NCBI GenBank assembly: GCA_963766365.1
Contig: CAVXZK010000011.1
Location: forward strand, 62,001-126,000
Length of the DNA stretch: 64,000 nucleotides
Source of the DNA: JALORV01 sp963766365
Lineage (GTDB): Bacteria > Pseudomonadota > Gammaproteobacteria > Burkholderiales > Burkholderiaceae_F
Direction of reading: 5' to 3'
Every line of letters starts with the position of its first letter. The stretch's first letter is position 1. The translations under genes were made by a program, and so were the position numbers. Below the pieces are notes generated by a model. It did no database searches, was not told where the DNA came from, and saw only the letters and a list, made by a program, of their open reading frames with translations. Positions 8,930 to 18,438 of this stretch are shown here, one piece after another.

Positions 8930-10120
8930 ATGACAGAAGCAGTGATCGTCGCGGCGGCACGTACCGCGATCGGCAAGTTCGGCGGGACGCTGGCGAAGGT
9001 GTCAGCCCCGGAACTGGGCGCCATCGTTATCAAGGAGGTCCTGCGTCGCGCGAACGTGGCTGCGGATCAGGTTGACGAAGTGATTCTCGGCCAGGTGTTG
9101 ACCGCGGGCAGCGGCCAGAATCCGGCGCGGCAGGCGGCGCTGAAGGCCGGGCTGCCGGCGAGCGTGCCGGCGATGACGATCAACAAGGTGTGCGGCTCGG
9201 GCCTCAAGGCCGTGATGCTCGCGGCGCAGGCGATCCGCAACGGCGATGCGCAGGTCGTGATCGCGGGCGGGCAGGAGAACATGAGTGCGTCGCCACACGT
9301 GATGCTCGGGTCGCGCGACGGCTTCAGGATGGGTGACGCGAAGATCATCGACAGCATGATCGTGGACGGACTGTGGGATGTTTACAACCAGTACCACATG
9401 GGCATCACCGCGGAGAACGTCGCCAAGGCGCATGGCATCGACCGCGCTGCGCAGGACGCGTTTGCAGTTGCCTCGCAGGCCAAGGCCGCGGCGGCGCAGG
9501 ATGCCGGCCGCTTCAAGGACGAAATCGTCGCGGTGACCATCCCGCAGCGCAAGGGTGAGCCGCTGGTGTTTGACGCCGACGAGTTCATCAACCGCAAGTC
9601 GAACGCCGAGGCGCTCGCAGGGCTCAAGCCCGCCTTCGACAAGCAGGGGTCGGTCACGGCCGGCAATGCCTCAGGCATCAACGACGGCGCGGCGGCGCTG
9701 CTGGTGATGTCGGCCGACAAGGCCAAGGCCCTCGGGCTCACGCCGCTGGCCCGCATCGTCAGCTTCGCATCGGCTGGCGTCGATCCGTCGCTGATGGGCA
9801 TGGGTCCCGCGCCGGCGTCACGCAAGGCGCTCGAGAAGGCCGGCTGGAAAGCCGAGCAGCTCGACCTGATGGAGCTCAACGAGGCGTTCGCCGCACAGGC
9901 CTGCGCGGTCAACAAGGATCTCGGCTGGGACAAGGCGCCGTACAAGGACAAGATCAACGTCAATGGCGGCGCTATCGCTCTGGGCCACCCCATCGGCGCC
10001 TCCGGCGCACGCGTGCTGGTGAGCCTGCTGCACGAGATGAAGCGCCGCGATTCGAAGAAAGGGCTCGCGGCCCTGTGCATTGGCGGCGGGATGGGCGTCG
10101 CCCTGACAGTGGAGCGATAG
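8930..10120 (+). CDS. phaA: Acetyl-CoA C-acetyltransferase (beta-ketothiolase) PhaA
   Basis: 396 residues, full thiolase length. The acyl-accepting Cys88 sits in N-K-V-C-G-S-G; the C-terminal catalytic His353 in [10 protein letters not shown] and Cys383 in C-I-G-G-G-M-G are intact. It condenses two acetyl-CoA to acetoacetyl-CoA, the first step of PHB synthesis, in the cytoplasm. It lies 58 bp after phaC and 123 bp before phaB, consistent with one transcript. No unusual residues were seen. Confidence 0.96.
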   Translation: MTEAVIVAAARTAIGKFGGTLAKVSAPELGAIVIKEVLRRANVAADQVDEVILGQVLTAGSGQNPARQAALKAGLPASVPAMTINKVCGSGLKAVMLAAQAIRNGDAQVVIAGGQENMSASPHVMLGSRDGFRMGDAKIIDSMIVDGLWDVYNQYHMGITAENVAKAHGIDRAAQDAFAVASQAKAAAAQDAGRFKDEIVAVTIPQRKGEPLVFDADEFINRKSNAEALAGLKPAFDKQGSVTAGNASGINDGAAALLVMSADKAKALGLTPLARIVSFASAGVDPSLMGMGPAPASRKALEKAGWKAEQLDLMELNEAFAAQACAVNKDLGWDKAPYKDKINVNGGAIALGHPIGASGARVLVSLLHEMKRRDSKKGLAALCIGGGMGVALTVER

Positions 10121-10243
10121 TGGGTCGACGTCATGGTCGCGACGCTGCGCGTCGCTGGGCCGGGATTGATTTGCGGGTCGGGCCTGGGGCAGCCCGGCGC
10201 TCGACCCGAATACAACAGCAGTAAACAACATACGGAGACAGGA

Positions 10244-10978
10244 ATGACAAAGTTGGCCTACGTAACGGGCGGCATGGGTGGCATCGGCACGGCGATCTGC
10301 CAGCGACTTCACAAGGAAGGCTTCAAGGTGATTGCCGGTTGCGGGCCAAGCCGCGACTTCGTCAAGTGGCTGGGCGAACAGAAGGCGCTCGGCTTCGACT
10401 TTTATGCGTCGGTGGGCAACGTGGCCGACTGGGAGTCGACCGTGGCAGCGTTTTCCAAGGCAGTGGCGGAGCACGGACCGATCGACGTGCTGGTCAACAA
10501 CGCGGGCATCACGCGTGACCGCATGTTCCTGAAGATGACGCCCGAGGACTGGAAGGCAGTCATCGACACCAACCTGAACAGCATGTTCAACGTCACCAAG
10601 CAGGTAGTGCCGGGCATGGTGGAGAAGGGCTGGGGCCGGATCATCCAGATCAGCTCGGTCAATGGAGAGAAAGGCCAGGCTGGCCAGACCAACTACTCGG
10701 CTGCCAAGGCGGGCATGCACGGCTTCACGATGGCGCTGGCCCTGGAACTGGCGAGCAAGGGTGTCACGGTGAACACGGTGAGCCCCGGCTACATCGGCAC
10801 CGAGATGGTCAACGCGATCAAGCCGCAGATCCTCGAGAAGATCATCGAGACGATTCCGGTCAAACGACTTGGAACACCGGATGAAATCGGTTCGATCGTC
10901 GCCTGGCTGGCCGGTCCGGACTCGGGCTTTACCACCGGCGCAGACTTCTCGTGCAACGGCGGCCTGCACATGGGATGA
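10244..10978 (+). CDS. phaB: Acetoacetyl-CoA reductase PhaB (SDR)
   Basis: 244 residues from ATG 10244, preceded by ACGGAGACAGGA; upstream in-frame codons back to 10133 lack a ribosome-binding site and homology. Short-chain dehydrogenase with the cofactor motif T-G-G-M-G-G-I-G, the N-N-A-G-I motif and catalytic Ser138 (ISSVNG), Tyr151 and Lys155 (NYSAAKAG). It reduces acetoacetyl-CoA to (R)-3-hydroxybutyryl-CoA with NADPH, giving the PhaC substrate. Last gene of the operon, followed within 25 bp by a strong terminator. Confidence 0.96.
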   Translation: MTKLAYVTGGMGGIGTAICQRLHKEGFKVIAGCGPSRDFVKWLGEQKALGFDFYASVGNVADWESTVAAFSKAVAEHGPIDVLVNNAGITRDRMFLKMTPEDWKAVIDTNLNSMFNVTKQVVPGMVEKGWGRIIQISSVNGEKGQAGQTNYSAAKAGMHGFTMALALELASKGVTVNTVSPGYIGTEMVNAIKPQILEKIIETIPVKRLGTPDEIGSIVAWLAGPDSGFTTGADFSCNGGLHMG

Positions 10979-11000
10979 GTTCAGCGGGAGTCACAACAAA

Positions 11001-11025
11001 GGGCGCTTCGAGCGCCCTTTTTTGT
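11001..11025 (+). terminator. Rho-independent terminator of phaCAB
   Basis: GGGCGCT-TCG-AGCGCCC hairpin (11001-11017) followed by six T. It is 22 bp after the phaB stop and preceded by AAA, so it is nearly symmetric, but the downstream gene is co-directional. Confidence 0.93.
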
Positions 11026-11219
11026 TTGCTGCGGCGACTGTGACGGTGCGGCTCGTTCTGATCGATGCGGCGATAACCCTTGCGCTGCGTCGGGCGATTC
11101 CCGATGAGCAAGCGTCCGTCCATCTGCCTAGGTGACATGCGCACCCCGCATTCCCGTTCAATCGGCACCGTATATCCAGTTCCCCGGATCGGTGAATCTG
11201 CGGGCGTCCATACTGCGCA

Positions 11220-11723
11220 ATGCTCGAAATCCGCACGTACGTCGACATCAACGCCTCAGCCGCCCTAGTATGGGGAATCCTGACCGACTTCCGGTCATAC
11301 AAGCGCTGGAACCCGTTTATCCGGGCAGTGCTTGGTCAGGCGCAGGTGGGCAATTCGATCGAAGTCACGCAGGACGTCGCGGCCATCGGCGGTCCGACGT
11401 TCCGCTCGACTGTGACCCATGTGCGCGAGCCGCGTGAACTGCGCTGGCTCGGTGGCTGGGCCGTTCCGGGCCTGTATTCAGCGGAACACCGCTTCGGCAT
11501 CGAATCGCGGCCCGATGGCAGCGTGCGTCTGCATCACGGCGGCAAGTATCGGGGCGTGATCGTCCCGTTCCTGCAGCGCCGTCTGCGGTCGACGATGCAG
11601 CCCGCGTTCGACGCGATGAATGTCGCGTTGAAGCGGCGCGCGGAGCGCGCGGAAGAACCGAACGCGCCGATCACGGTTGCGCCCGCTCCACCTGCGGCGG
11701 AATCCCGTTACACGCCGAGATAG
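11220..11723 (+). CDS. SRPBCC (START-like) domain protein
   Basis: 167 residues. The N-terminal 140 residues have the SRPBCC pattern: a first strand IRTYVDINASAALVW, 'W-x-I-L-T-D-F-x-x-Y-x-x-W-N-P-F-I', later strands with R-W-L-G-G and H-R-F-G-I, and a long C-terminal helix from about residue 120. Such proteins bind hydrophobic ligands in a cavity and are often called polyketide cyclase/dehydrase-like; the ligand here cannot be told. A low-complexity Ala/Pro tail follows. The last 16 bp overlap the convergent livF gene. No operon partner is evident. Confidence 0.8.
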   Translation: MLEIRTYVDINASAALVWGILTDFRSYKRWNPFIRAVLGQAQVGNSIEVTQDVAAIGGPTFRSTVTHVREPRELRWLGGWAVPGLYSAEHRFGIESRPDGSVRLHHGGKYRGVIVPFLQRRLRSTMQPAFDAMNVALKRRAERAEEPNAPITVAPAPPAAESRYTPR

Positions 11724-12415
11724 CGATGCCAAAGCTGCGGGTCCGCCGCCAGCGCGGCTGAAGAGCCGTGCCAGACGACGCGGCCACGCTCAAGGATCGT
11801 GTGCTCGTCGGCGATCTGGACCAGGCGTTGCACGTACTTGTCGATGACAAGGATCGACTGACCTGTGGCCTTCAGCTCCGCGAGACAGCGCCAGATTTCC
11901 TCGCGCACCAGCGGAGCGAGGCCCTCGGTTGCCTCGTCGAGAACGAGCAACCGCGGGTTGGTCATCAGCGCGCGACCGATGGAAAGCATCTGCTGCTCGC
12001 CGCCCGACAACTGGTTGCCCATTGCCTTCTGCCGGGCGGCCAGTTGCGGGAACATCGAAAGGACACGATCCAGGTTCCACGGCCGTACGGCCCCGTTGCG
12101 GTTGGCGGCAAAGGCGATCAGGTGCTCGCGCACGGACAGGTTCGGGAACACCTGGCGCCCTTCCGGCACGATCGCGAGTCCGAGTCGAGCGATGGCATCG
12201 GTAGACTTACCGTCGATGCGTTGACTGCCGAAGTACACCTCGCCGCCGCGCAGCGGTAGCAGGCCGAATATCGCGCGCAACGTCGTCGTCTTTCCCATGC
12301 CGTTGCGGCCCAGCAGGGTCACCACAGACCCTTCGGCAACGCGCAGGTCGACACCGAACAGCACCTGGTTGGCACCGTAGCCCGTCTGGATCGCGTGAAC
12401 ATCGAGCAGGTTCAT
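11708..12415 (-). CDS. livF: Branched-chain amino acid-type ABC transporter ATP-binding protein LivF
   Basis: 235 residues, standard LivF length. Walker A G-R-N-G-M-G-K-T-T, Q-loop region, signature L-S-G-G-E-Q-Q-M-L (ABC motif) and Walker B L-L-V-L-D-E-A-T-E-G-L are intact; the E-G-L after Walker B is typical of LivF rather than LivG. It powers uptake of a branched-chain amino acid or similar amide/acid with LivG, LivM, LivH and the periplasmic binding protein encoded upstream. Start overlaps the livG stop by 4 bp, indicating coupling. Last gene of the operon. Confidence 0.93.
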   Translation of the reverse strand: MNLLDVHAIQTGYGANQVLFGVDLRVAEGSVVTLLGRNGMGKTTTLRAIFGLLPLRGGEVYFGSQRIDGKSTDAIARLGLAIVPEGRQVFPNLSVREHLIAFAANRNGAVRPWNLDRVLSMFPQLAARQKAMGNQLSGGEQQMLSIGRALMTNPRLLVLDEATEGLAPLVREEIWRCLAELKATGQSILVIDKYVQRLVQIADEHTILERGRVVWHGSSAALAADPQLWHRYLGV

Positions 12416-13158
12416 GCGGCGTCGGAGCCGAGGTAGGCGCGTCGCACTTCCTCATTCGCGCGAATGTCCTCGGCCGTCCCCGTGGCAAGCAAACGGCCAT
12501 AGACCAGCACCGAAATCCGGTCGGCGAGACGAAATACCGCGTCCATGTCGTGTTCGACCAGCACGATCGTCAGGTCGCTGCGCAGGCTGGCGATCAGCGC
12601 GACCATCTGCGCCGACTCGTCCGGACCCATGCCCGCCATCGGCTCGTCGAGTAGCAGCAGCGCGGGGCGCGTGGCCAGGGCCAGCGCGACCTCGAGCTGG
12701 CGCTGCTCGCCGTGCGCGAGCACGCCGGCGACGACATCGCCGCGCTCGTGCAGGCCGACGCGCTCGAGCAGCTGGCGCGCGCGCGCGAAGAGATGCCGTT
12801 CTCGCGCGACCGGCCGCAGGAAGCGGAAACTGCTGCCGTCGCCCGCCTGCAGCGCCAGCGCGACATTGTCAACGGCGCTCATCGCGCGAAACACGTTGGT
12901 CACCTGGAACGAACGCGCAATGCCACGGCGAACGCGATCGTGCGCGGAGAGGCGCGTGACCTCGGCATTGCGCAGTCGGACGCTGCCGGCATCCGGCGTC
13001 AGCGCGCCAGAGAGCTGGCTGATCAGCGTGGTCTTGCCTGCGCCGTTGGGACCGATGATCGCGTGGACCTCCCCGGCGTTGATGTCGAGGTCGAGGGCGT
13101 CGGTTGCGACGAGCGCGCCGAACCGCTTGGTGAGGCCGCGAACCTGCAGGAGCGTCAT
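12412..13158 (-). CDS. livG: Branched-chain amino acid-type ABC transporter ATP-binding protein LivG
   Basis: 248 residues. Walker A G-P-N-G-A-G-K-T-T, the LivG-type segment G-I-A-R-S-F-Q-V-T-N-V-F, Walker B L-L-L-L-D-E-P-M-A-G-M, and the switch His in L-V-E-H-D-M-D. The signature helix reads L-A-H-G-E-Q-R-Q-L-E, the usual LivG variant. Partner of LivF in the cytoplasmic ATPase pair. Overlaps livM by 4 bp and livF by 4 bp. Confidence 0.93.
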   Translation of the reverse strand: MTLLQVRGLTKRFGALVATDALDLDINAGEVHAIIGPNGAGKTTLISQLSGALTPDAGSVRLRNAEVTRLSAHDRVRRGIARSFQVTNVFRAMSAVDNVALALQAGDGSSFRFLRPVARERHLFARARQLLERVGLHERGDVVAGVLAHGEQRQLEVALALATRPALLLLDEPMAGMGPDESAQMVALIASLRSDLTIVLVEHDMDAVFRLADRISVLVYGRLLATGTAEDIRANEEVRRAYLGSDAA

Positions 13159-14090
13159 GCGGCACCACGCCGTGCAAACAGGCCGGCGAGGCCGCGCGGA
13201 GCGAAGAACACGACCGCGAGCAGGATGAGGCCGAGCGGCAGATGCCAGTAGTCAGTGAGCGCGGCCAGCAGTTCCTCGAGCATCAGCAGTGCAACTGCGC
13301 CGGCCAGGCCGCCGTAACGAAAGCCGATGCCCCCGAGCAACACCATGACGACCAGCGTTGCCGACTGCGTCCAGTGCAGCGCCGCCGGGCTGACGAACAG
13401 GTTGTGATTGGCGAACAGCGCTCCGGCCAGCCCGGCCAGACCGCCGGCAATCGCGAAGCCGACCAGCTTGTAGTGGTAGGTCGCGAAGCCGATGGCCTCC
13501 ATGCGTGTTTCGTTCTCGCGGATGCCCATCAGCACCCGGCCGTAGCGTGCACCGACGGCGCGATTCAGGAACAGCATGACGGCTGCCAGCGCCGCCAGCA
13601 CGACGTAGTACAGCGTCGTCTCGTTGGCGAGGTCGAGTCCCAGGCCGATCACCGACCGCTGTGCGAGGTTGAGTCCGTCCTCCCCGCCGTAGTGCTTGAG
13701 CCCGACGGCGAGGTAATAGACCATCTGCGCGAAGGCGAGCGTGATCATGATGAAGTACACGCCGCGTGTTCGAAGCGAGATCGACCCGATAGCCAGCGCG
13801 GCCAGCGCGGCCAACGACACGGCGAGCGGCCATGCGATCCACGCGCTCGTCACGCCGTGCACCATCGCAATCCCGACTACGTAGGCGCCGATGCCGAAGA
13901 AGGCCGCGTGGCCGAGGCTCACCATGCCGCCATAGCCCATGATGAAGTTAAGACTGGCCGCAGCGATGGCGAAGATCATCATCCGGCGGACGAAGCCGAC
14001 GTAGTAGCCCTGGTCGAGCAGACCCGCCAGCCACGGCACGAGCGCAGCGACGATCAGCAGCACCCACGGCAGGAGGTCGCGTTTGGTCAT
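13155..14090 (-). CDS. livM: Branched-chain amino acid-type ABC transporter permease LivM
   Basis: 311 residues with about eight to ten hydrophobic segments. The LivM landmarks G-Y-G-G-M-V-S-L-G-H-A-A-F-F-G-I-G-A-Y (residues about 52-70) and the cytoplasmic coupling loop with R-E-N-E-T-R-M-E-A-I-G are clear. It forms the inner-membrane channel with LivH. The start ATG directly abuts the livH stop without a gap. Confidence 0.92.
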   Translation of the reverse strand: MTKRDLLPWVLLIVAALVPWLAGLLDQGYYVGFVRRMMIFAIAAASLNFIMGYGGMVSLGHAAFFGIGAYVVGIAMVHGVTSAWIAWPLAVSLAALAALAIGSISLRTRGVYFIMITLAFAQMVYYLAVGLKHYGGEDGLNLAQRSVIGLGLDLANETTLYYVVLAALAAVMLFLNRAVGARYGRVLMGIRENETRMEAIGFATYHYKLVGFAIAGGLAGLAGALFANHNLFVSPAALHWTQSATLVVMVLLGGIGFRYGGLAGAVALLMLEELLAALTDYWHLPLGLILLAVVFFAPRGLAGLFARRGAA

Positions 14091-15011
14091 CTAGCCGCGT
14101 GCCGGAAAAAGGCCCTGTGGCCGGAAGAACAACACCGCCGCCATCAGCACGTAGATCGCGATGGCCGCCAGGGCCGGTCCCAGCTGTGCCGCCACTGCAT
14201 TCGACAGGAAACGGTGCAGCAGGTCGGGCAGGAAGGCGCGCCCGGCCGTATCGACGATTCCGACCAGCACGGCGCCGACGAAGGCGCCGCGGATCGAGCC
14301 GATGCCGCCAATGACGATGACGACCAGCGCGAGGATCAGGATGTTCTCGCCCATGCCGATTTCCACCGCCAGCAGCGGACCGAGGAGCGCTCCCGCCACG
14401 GCCGACAGCATCGCGCCGAGCACGAAGATCGTCGCGAACAGTCGATCGACGCGCACACCCATCAGGCTCGCCATGTCGCGGTTGCTGCTGCCGGCACGCA
14501 CCAGCATGCCGGTGCGCGTCTTCGTCACGAACAGATAGAGCGCCACTGCCAGCGCCAGGCCGACGCCGATGATCAGCAGGCGGTAGGACGGATAAAGCAC
14601 TCCGGGAAGCAACTCCACGGGGCCGGCGAGCGCGGCGGGCGCCGACAACATGATCGGTGCCGGGCCCCAGATCAGCTTGACCGTGTCGTCGGCGATCAGG
14701 ATCACCGCGAAGGTCGCGAGCACCTGTGCGAGGTGGTCACGCCGATACAGCCGGCGTATCAGGGTCGTTTCGAGCAGCAGGCCGACCAGGCCGGTGACGA
14801 GGGTTGCGACGGGCAGCGCAACCCAGAACGAGCCGCTGGCCTGCGCGACGCTGGCCGCGACGTAGGCGCCGATCATGTAGAGCGAGCCGTGCGCGAGGTT
14901 CAGCACGTCCATGATGCCGAACACCAGCGTCAGTCCAGCCGCGATCAGGAACAGCATCAGACCGAACTGCAGGCCGTTGAGCAACTGCTCGACGAGCAGG
15001 GTGGTCGTCAT
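14091..15011 (-). CDS. livH: Branched-chain amino acid-type ABC transporter permease LivH
   Basis: 306 residues, highly hydrophobic. The LivH signatures L-L-N-G-L-Q-F-G-L near the N-terminus, L-T-L-V-F-G-I-M-D-V-L-N-L-A-H-G-S-L-Y-M at about residues 28-46 and the coupling loop around R-A-G-S-S-N-R-D-M-A are present. Inner-membrane permease partner of LivM. It is 101 bp downstream of the binding-protein gene, a usual place for a partial terminator that lowers permease expression, but no clear hairpin was identified. Confidence 0.92.
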   Translation of the reverse strand: MTTTLLVEQLLNGLQFGLMLFLIAAGLTLVFGIMDVLNLAHGSLYMIGAYVAASVAQASGSFWVALPVATLVTGLVGLLLETTLIRRLYRRDHLAQVLATFAVILIADDTVKLIWGPAPIMLSAPAALAGPVELLPGVLYPSYRLLIIGVGLALAVALYLFVTKTRTGMLVRAGSSNRDMASLMGVRVDRLFATIFVLGAMLSAVAGALLGPLLAVEIGMGENILILALVVIVIGGIGSIRGAFVGAVLVGIVDTAGRAFLPDLLHRFLSNAVAAQLGPALAAIAIYVLMAAVLFFRPQGLFPARG

Positions 15012-15112
15012 CGACGGGTGGGTCAGGGCAGGGCGCAGCCTGCGATGCTACGCGGCCCGGGGGAGTGCCGGAGCCGCGGCAGTGGGCGCCGCGGCGCTGA
15101 CCTGCGATCCCG

Positions 15113-16294
15113 CTATTGCAGCTTGCACTGCGACGCGTACGCGTCCTGGTGGTTCGTGAACACCTTGCTCAGCGTGCGGTTCGTCGTTCGCCCCTGCGTG
15201 TCCTTGACGATCGTGCGCAGGAAGTAATCCTGGACCGGAAACTGGTTGTTGCCGAACCTGAAATCTCCACGCACCGACTTGAAATTCGCCTTCTTCAGAG
15301 CCGCGCGCACGGCCGGCTTGTTGTCGAGTTCGCCTTTCACCTCGCGCACGGCCGCGTCCATCATCAGCACCGTGTCGTACGCCTGGGCGGCGTAGATGGA
15401 GGGCAGGCGACCGTATTCCTTCTGGTAGGCCTGCACGAACGCCTGGCTCGCCGGGTTGGTGAAGTCGTGATTCCAGTGCGCAGTATTGAACATGCCGAGC
15501 ATCGGTTCGCCAACCGCGCGGATCACGTCCTCGTCGGCAGAGAAGCCCGGGCCGACGATCTGCGTGCCCGTCGAGAGCCCGGCGCCGACGAACTGCTTGA
15601 CGAAGTTGATCCCCATGCCTCCGGGCAGGAAGATATAGAGCGCGTCCGGCGCCTCGGCGCGCAGCCTGGCCAGCTCGGCGGCGTAATCAAGCTGCCCCAG
15701 CTTCGTGAAGGTCTCGGACGACACGGGCTTGGCATAGCCGCGCTTGAAGCCGGTGATCGCGTCCTGGCCGGCCGGGTAGTTCGGTGCCAGCACTGCCACC
15801 TTCTTGAACCCGCGCTCCGCGGCAAACTTGCCCGCGGCCTCGTGGTAGGCGTCGTTCTGCCACGCCGTGCCGAAGAAATAGGCGTTGCACTGTGCGCCCG
15901 CCAGCTGCGATGGCCCGGCGTTGTTGCTGAGGTAGAACACTTCGGCAGCGAAGAGCGCCGGGCCCACCGCCAGCGCGACGTTCGACCCGATCGGCCCGGT
16001 ATAGAAATGAATCCGGTCGCGCTTCAGGTAGCGATCGACGTGCTGGCGCGCCGTGTCCGGGTTGCCCGCTTCATCGGTCGAGAACACCTCCACCGGAATG
16101 CCGCCGAGCTTGACGCCGAGCTGCTTGATCGCGAGATTGAAGCCGTCCCGCGCTTCGGCCCCGAGTGCCGCGAACGGGCCAGAGATCGATGTCGAGAAGC
16201 CGACCCGCACCTGTTCGACCGGCTTGGCCGCGAGCGGTGTGCTGGCAGCGGCCAGGGTGCAGACGGCAAGGACGACGGCGTGACGCGGCTTCAT
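15113..16294 (-). CDS. Periplasmic substrate-binding protein of the Liv-type ABC transporter
   Basis: 393 residues with a Sec signal peptide (about 1-23, ending S-T-P-L-A-A-K). Type I periplasmic binding protein fold: V-R-V-G-F-S-T-S-I-S-G-P-F-A-A-L-G after the signal, V-E-V-F-S-T-D-E-A-G-N-P-D-T-A in the first lobe, and the hinge region Y-I-F-L-P-G-G-M-G-I. It captures the ligand and delivers it to LivHM. Its sequence is of the aliphatic/aromatic-acid-like branch rather than classical LivK as far as I can judge; the ligand is not known. First gene of the operon; the 200-bp upstream region is shared with the divergent histidine kinase gene, which may respond to the same ligand (inference). 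Confidence 0.88.
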   Translation of the reverse strand: MKPRHAVVLAVCTLAAASTPLAAKPVEQVRVGFSTSISGPFAALGAEARDGFNLAIKQLGVKLGGIPVEVFSTDEAGNPDTARQHVDRYLKRDRIHFYTGPIGSNVALAVGPALFAAEVFYLSNNAGPSQLAGAQCNAYFFGTAWQNDAYHEAAGKFAAERGFKKVAVLAPNYPAGQDAITGFKRGYAKPVSSETFTKLGQLDYAAELARLRAEAPDALYIFLPGGMGINFVKQFVGAGLSTGTQIVGPGFSADEDVIRAVGEPMLGMFNTAHWNHDFTNPASQAFVQAYQKEYGRLPSIYAAQAYDTVLMMDAAVREVKGELDNKPAVRAALKKANFKSVRGDFRFGNNQFPVQDYFLRTIVKDTQGRTTNRTLSKVFTNHQDAYASQCKLQ

Positions 16295-16491
16295 CAGGCG
16301 AGGGCTCCGGGATGGTATGGAATCAGGGGACGCGGGAGTTTAAAGCAGGGCGCTCACCCCACAGGGACACCCGGCATCATGAGAGCCGCCTTGGTACTCC
16401 ATTCAATTGGGCTAGCTATTCCGCGCCGCTCGGCCTGTGCGCCGCCAGGCATCCCGCATATGATCGCGGCTGTCTTTCCAAACCGCTTCGC

Positions 16492-18438
16492 ATGTCCGGC
16501 CCCCTAACCCGCTTCGGTCTCGTCGTCGAGACGCAGGAACAGCGCAAGGAGAAGATCCTTGCCGGGGTGATGGCATCGGTGTACCGGCAGGTGCCGCAAT
16601 CGGTGCTCGTCAGCATCGTCGGCGCGTTCGCGCTGGTCGTCGTGTTCTGGAAGTCGACGAACCAGAACATCCTGATGGGCTGGTTCGTGCTGATCCTGCT
16701 CGAATCGCTGATCCGGGTGCGTGTCGCGTACCGCTTCCGCCACGCGGTCGCTGTCGTCGATCAGGTGCAGCGATGGGCCAACCGCTGGGTCGCGCTGGCG
16801 GTCGCCGCCGGCCTCCTGTGGGGCGTCGCCGGGTTCTTCTTCTTCTCGAACGACCAGCCCCTGCACCAGATCGTGCTGGTGGCGGTCGTCCTCAGCGTCG
16901 CTTTCGGTTCGCTGACGCTGTACGCCTGCTACCGGCCTGCGTTCTACACCTTCATGCTGCTCGCTCTGCTGCCGCTGATCGGTCGCATGGTGGTCGAACA
17001 CGACCCCACCTATTACACGGCGTCCGTGGTGATGTCGGCGGTGTTCTTCTTCACGGTCTTCTACGGCCGCACTTTCGGCGATGCAGTGTTCGAATCTGTC
17101 AAGAACAACTACGAGAACGAAGTCCTGGTCGAACAGCTGCTCAACGAGAAACGGCTGGCCGAGGAAGCCCGGCGCGACGCGGAGAACGCGACGCGCTCGA
17201 AGACGCAGTTCTTTGCCGCGGCGAGCCATGACCTGCGGCAGCCGCTGCAGGCGATCGGCATCTACGTCTCGCTGCTGAAGAAGCGCGCGCAAGGGCCGCT
17301 CGAGCCGCTCGTCAACAACCTGTCGACAGCCGTGGAGTCGCTGTCGAAGCTGGTCGAGGAACTCCTCGAGATCTCACGGCTCGATTCCGGCGCGATCCAG
17401 CCGCGTCCGGATCAGATCATGCTCGACGACATGTTCACGCTGCTCGAGCAGGAGTTCACGCCGCTGTCGGCTTCCAAGGGGCTGTCGCTGCGCGTGCGCC
17501 GCCACGGCTTCGCCATCGAAAGCGATCCGCTGCTGCTGCAACGGGTGATCCGCAATCTGCTGGCGAACGCGATCCGCTATACGCAGCGCGGCGGCGTGCT
17601 GCTGGCCGCGCGTCCGCGCAGCGGGCTCATCAGCATCGAGATCTGGGACACCGGCCCGGGTATCAAGCAGGGTGAACTCGATCGCATCTTCGAGGAGTTC
17701 TACCGCGGCGAAAGCTCGAAGGCCGAAAACAGCGGTTCCGGCTTTGGCCTGGGCCTGTCGATCGTCAAGCGCATCTGCGGCCTGCTCGGGCATCCGCTGA
17801 TCGTGACCACGCGGCCCGGCACTGGCACCGTGTTTCGCGTCGAAGTGCCGCTGTCGATCGCGCCGCCGCGCGCCAAGCGCACAGCGCCGGAGACAATCGA
17901 GGTGGCGATCCGTGCACTCAATGGCTTCACCTTCGTCGTGCTCGAGGACAACGCCGAGATCCTCAACAGCCTGACCCGGCTGCTGCGGTCGTGGGGCGCG
18001 GATGTCGTGCCGTCGACCGGCTATAACGCGCAGCTGATCAAGCGGATCAGTCTGCACGAGCGCATCGACGCGATCATCGCTGACCATAACCTTGGCCCGC
18101 ATTCGGTCAGCGGCGTCGAGGCGGTGTTCAAGATCCGCGAACTGGTGGGGGTTCCGCTGCCGACGATCATGCTGACCGCCGTGCAGCGACCCGAGGTCGT
18201 GGCTGAGTTCCATCGTGTGATGGGCGAGCACCTGGCGGTCGACCCGCAGTCGTCCGCGATCGCCCGGAGCCCGACCGAGGAGCCGATCGTCCTTCAGAAG
18301 CCGACCACTGCGGCAGTGCTCAACAACAGCCTGGGTGAACTGCTCGGACTGACAACGCTGCCTCTGTTGCGGACCGCGATACCGCCACCGCCCGCCATCG
18401 CCGATCGCACGCCACCGCCGCAGACTGCCGCAGGCTGA
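16492..18438 (+). CDS. Hybrid sensor histidine kinase/response regulator with multi-TM N-terminus
   Basis: 648 residues from ATG 16492. Residues about 30-200 hold six hydrophobic segments without a periplasmic sensor domain, so the stimulus is probably sensed in or at the membrane. A short coiled coil (about 205-240) leads to HisKA with H-box F-F-A-A-A-S-H-D-L-R-Q-P-L (His246), then HATPase with N-L-L-A-N-A-I-R-Y-T, D-T-G-P-G-I and G-L-G-L-S-I-V. A C-terminal receiver has E-D-N, phosphoacceptor Asp531 in A-D-H-N-L and Lys603 in L-Q-K-P, with a longer than usual loop between the conserved Thr and Lys. The HDLRQPLQ type is common in Burkholderiales. Divergent from the ABC transporter; the LuxR regulator at 21.4 kb is a possible output partner (inference). 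Confidence 0.9.
   Translation: MSGPLTRFGLVVETQEQRKEKILAGVMASVYRQVPQSVLVSIVGAFALVVVFWKSTNQNILMGWFVLILLESLIRVRVAYRFRHAVAVVDQVQRWANRWVALAVAAGLLWGVAGFFFFSNDQPLHQIVLVAVVLSVAFGSLTLYACYRPAFYTFMLLALLPLIGRMVVEHDPTYYTASVVMSAVFFFTVFYGRTFGDAVFESVKNNYENEVLVEQLLNEKRLAEEARRDAENATRSKTQFFAAASHDLRQPLQAIGIYVSLLKKRAQGPLEPLVNNLSTAVESLSKLVEELLEISRLDSGAIQPRPDQIMLDDMFTLLEQEFTPLSASKGLSLRVRRHGFAIESDPLLLQRVIRNLLANAIRYTQRGGVLLAARPRSGLISIEIWDTGPGIKQGELDRIFEEFYRGESSKAENSGSGFGLGLSIVKRICGLLGHPLIVTTRPGTGTVFRVEVPLSIAPPRAKRTAPETIEVAIRALNGFTFVVLEDNAEILNSLTRLLRSWGADVVPSTGYNAQLIKRISLHERIDAIIADHNLGPHSVSGVEAVFKIRELVGVPLPTIMLTAVQRPEVVAEFHRVMGEHLAVDPQSSAIARSPTEEPIVLQKPTTAAVLNNSLGELLGLTTLPLLRTAIPPPPAIADRTPPPQTAAG

Noticed and set aside
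13242..15227. Very long plus-strand open frame opposite livM and livH
   Set aside because: It is the antisense shadow of two well-conserved permease genes; its composition is Gln/His/Arg/Asp-rich as expected from reverse complement of hydrophobic codons in GC-rich DNA.
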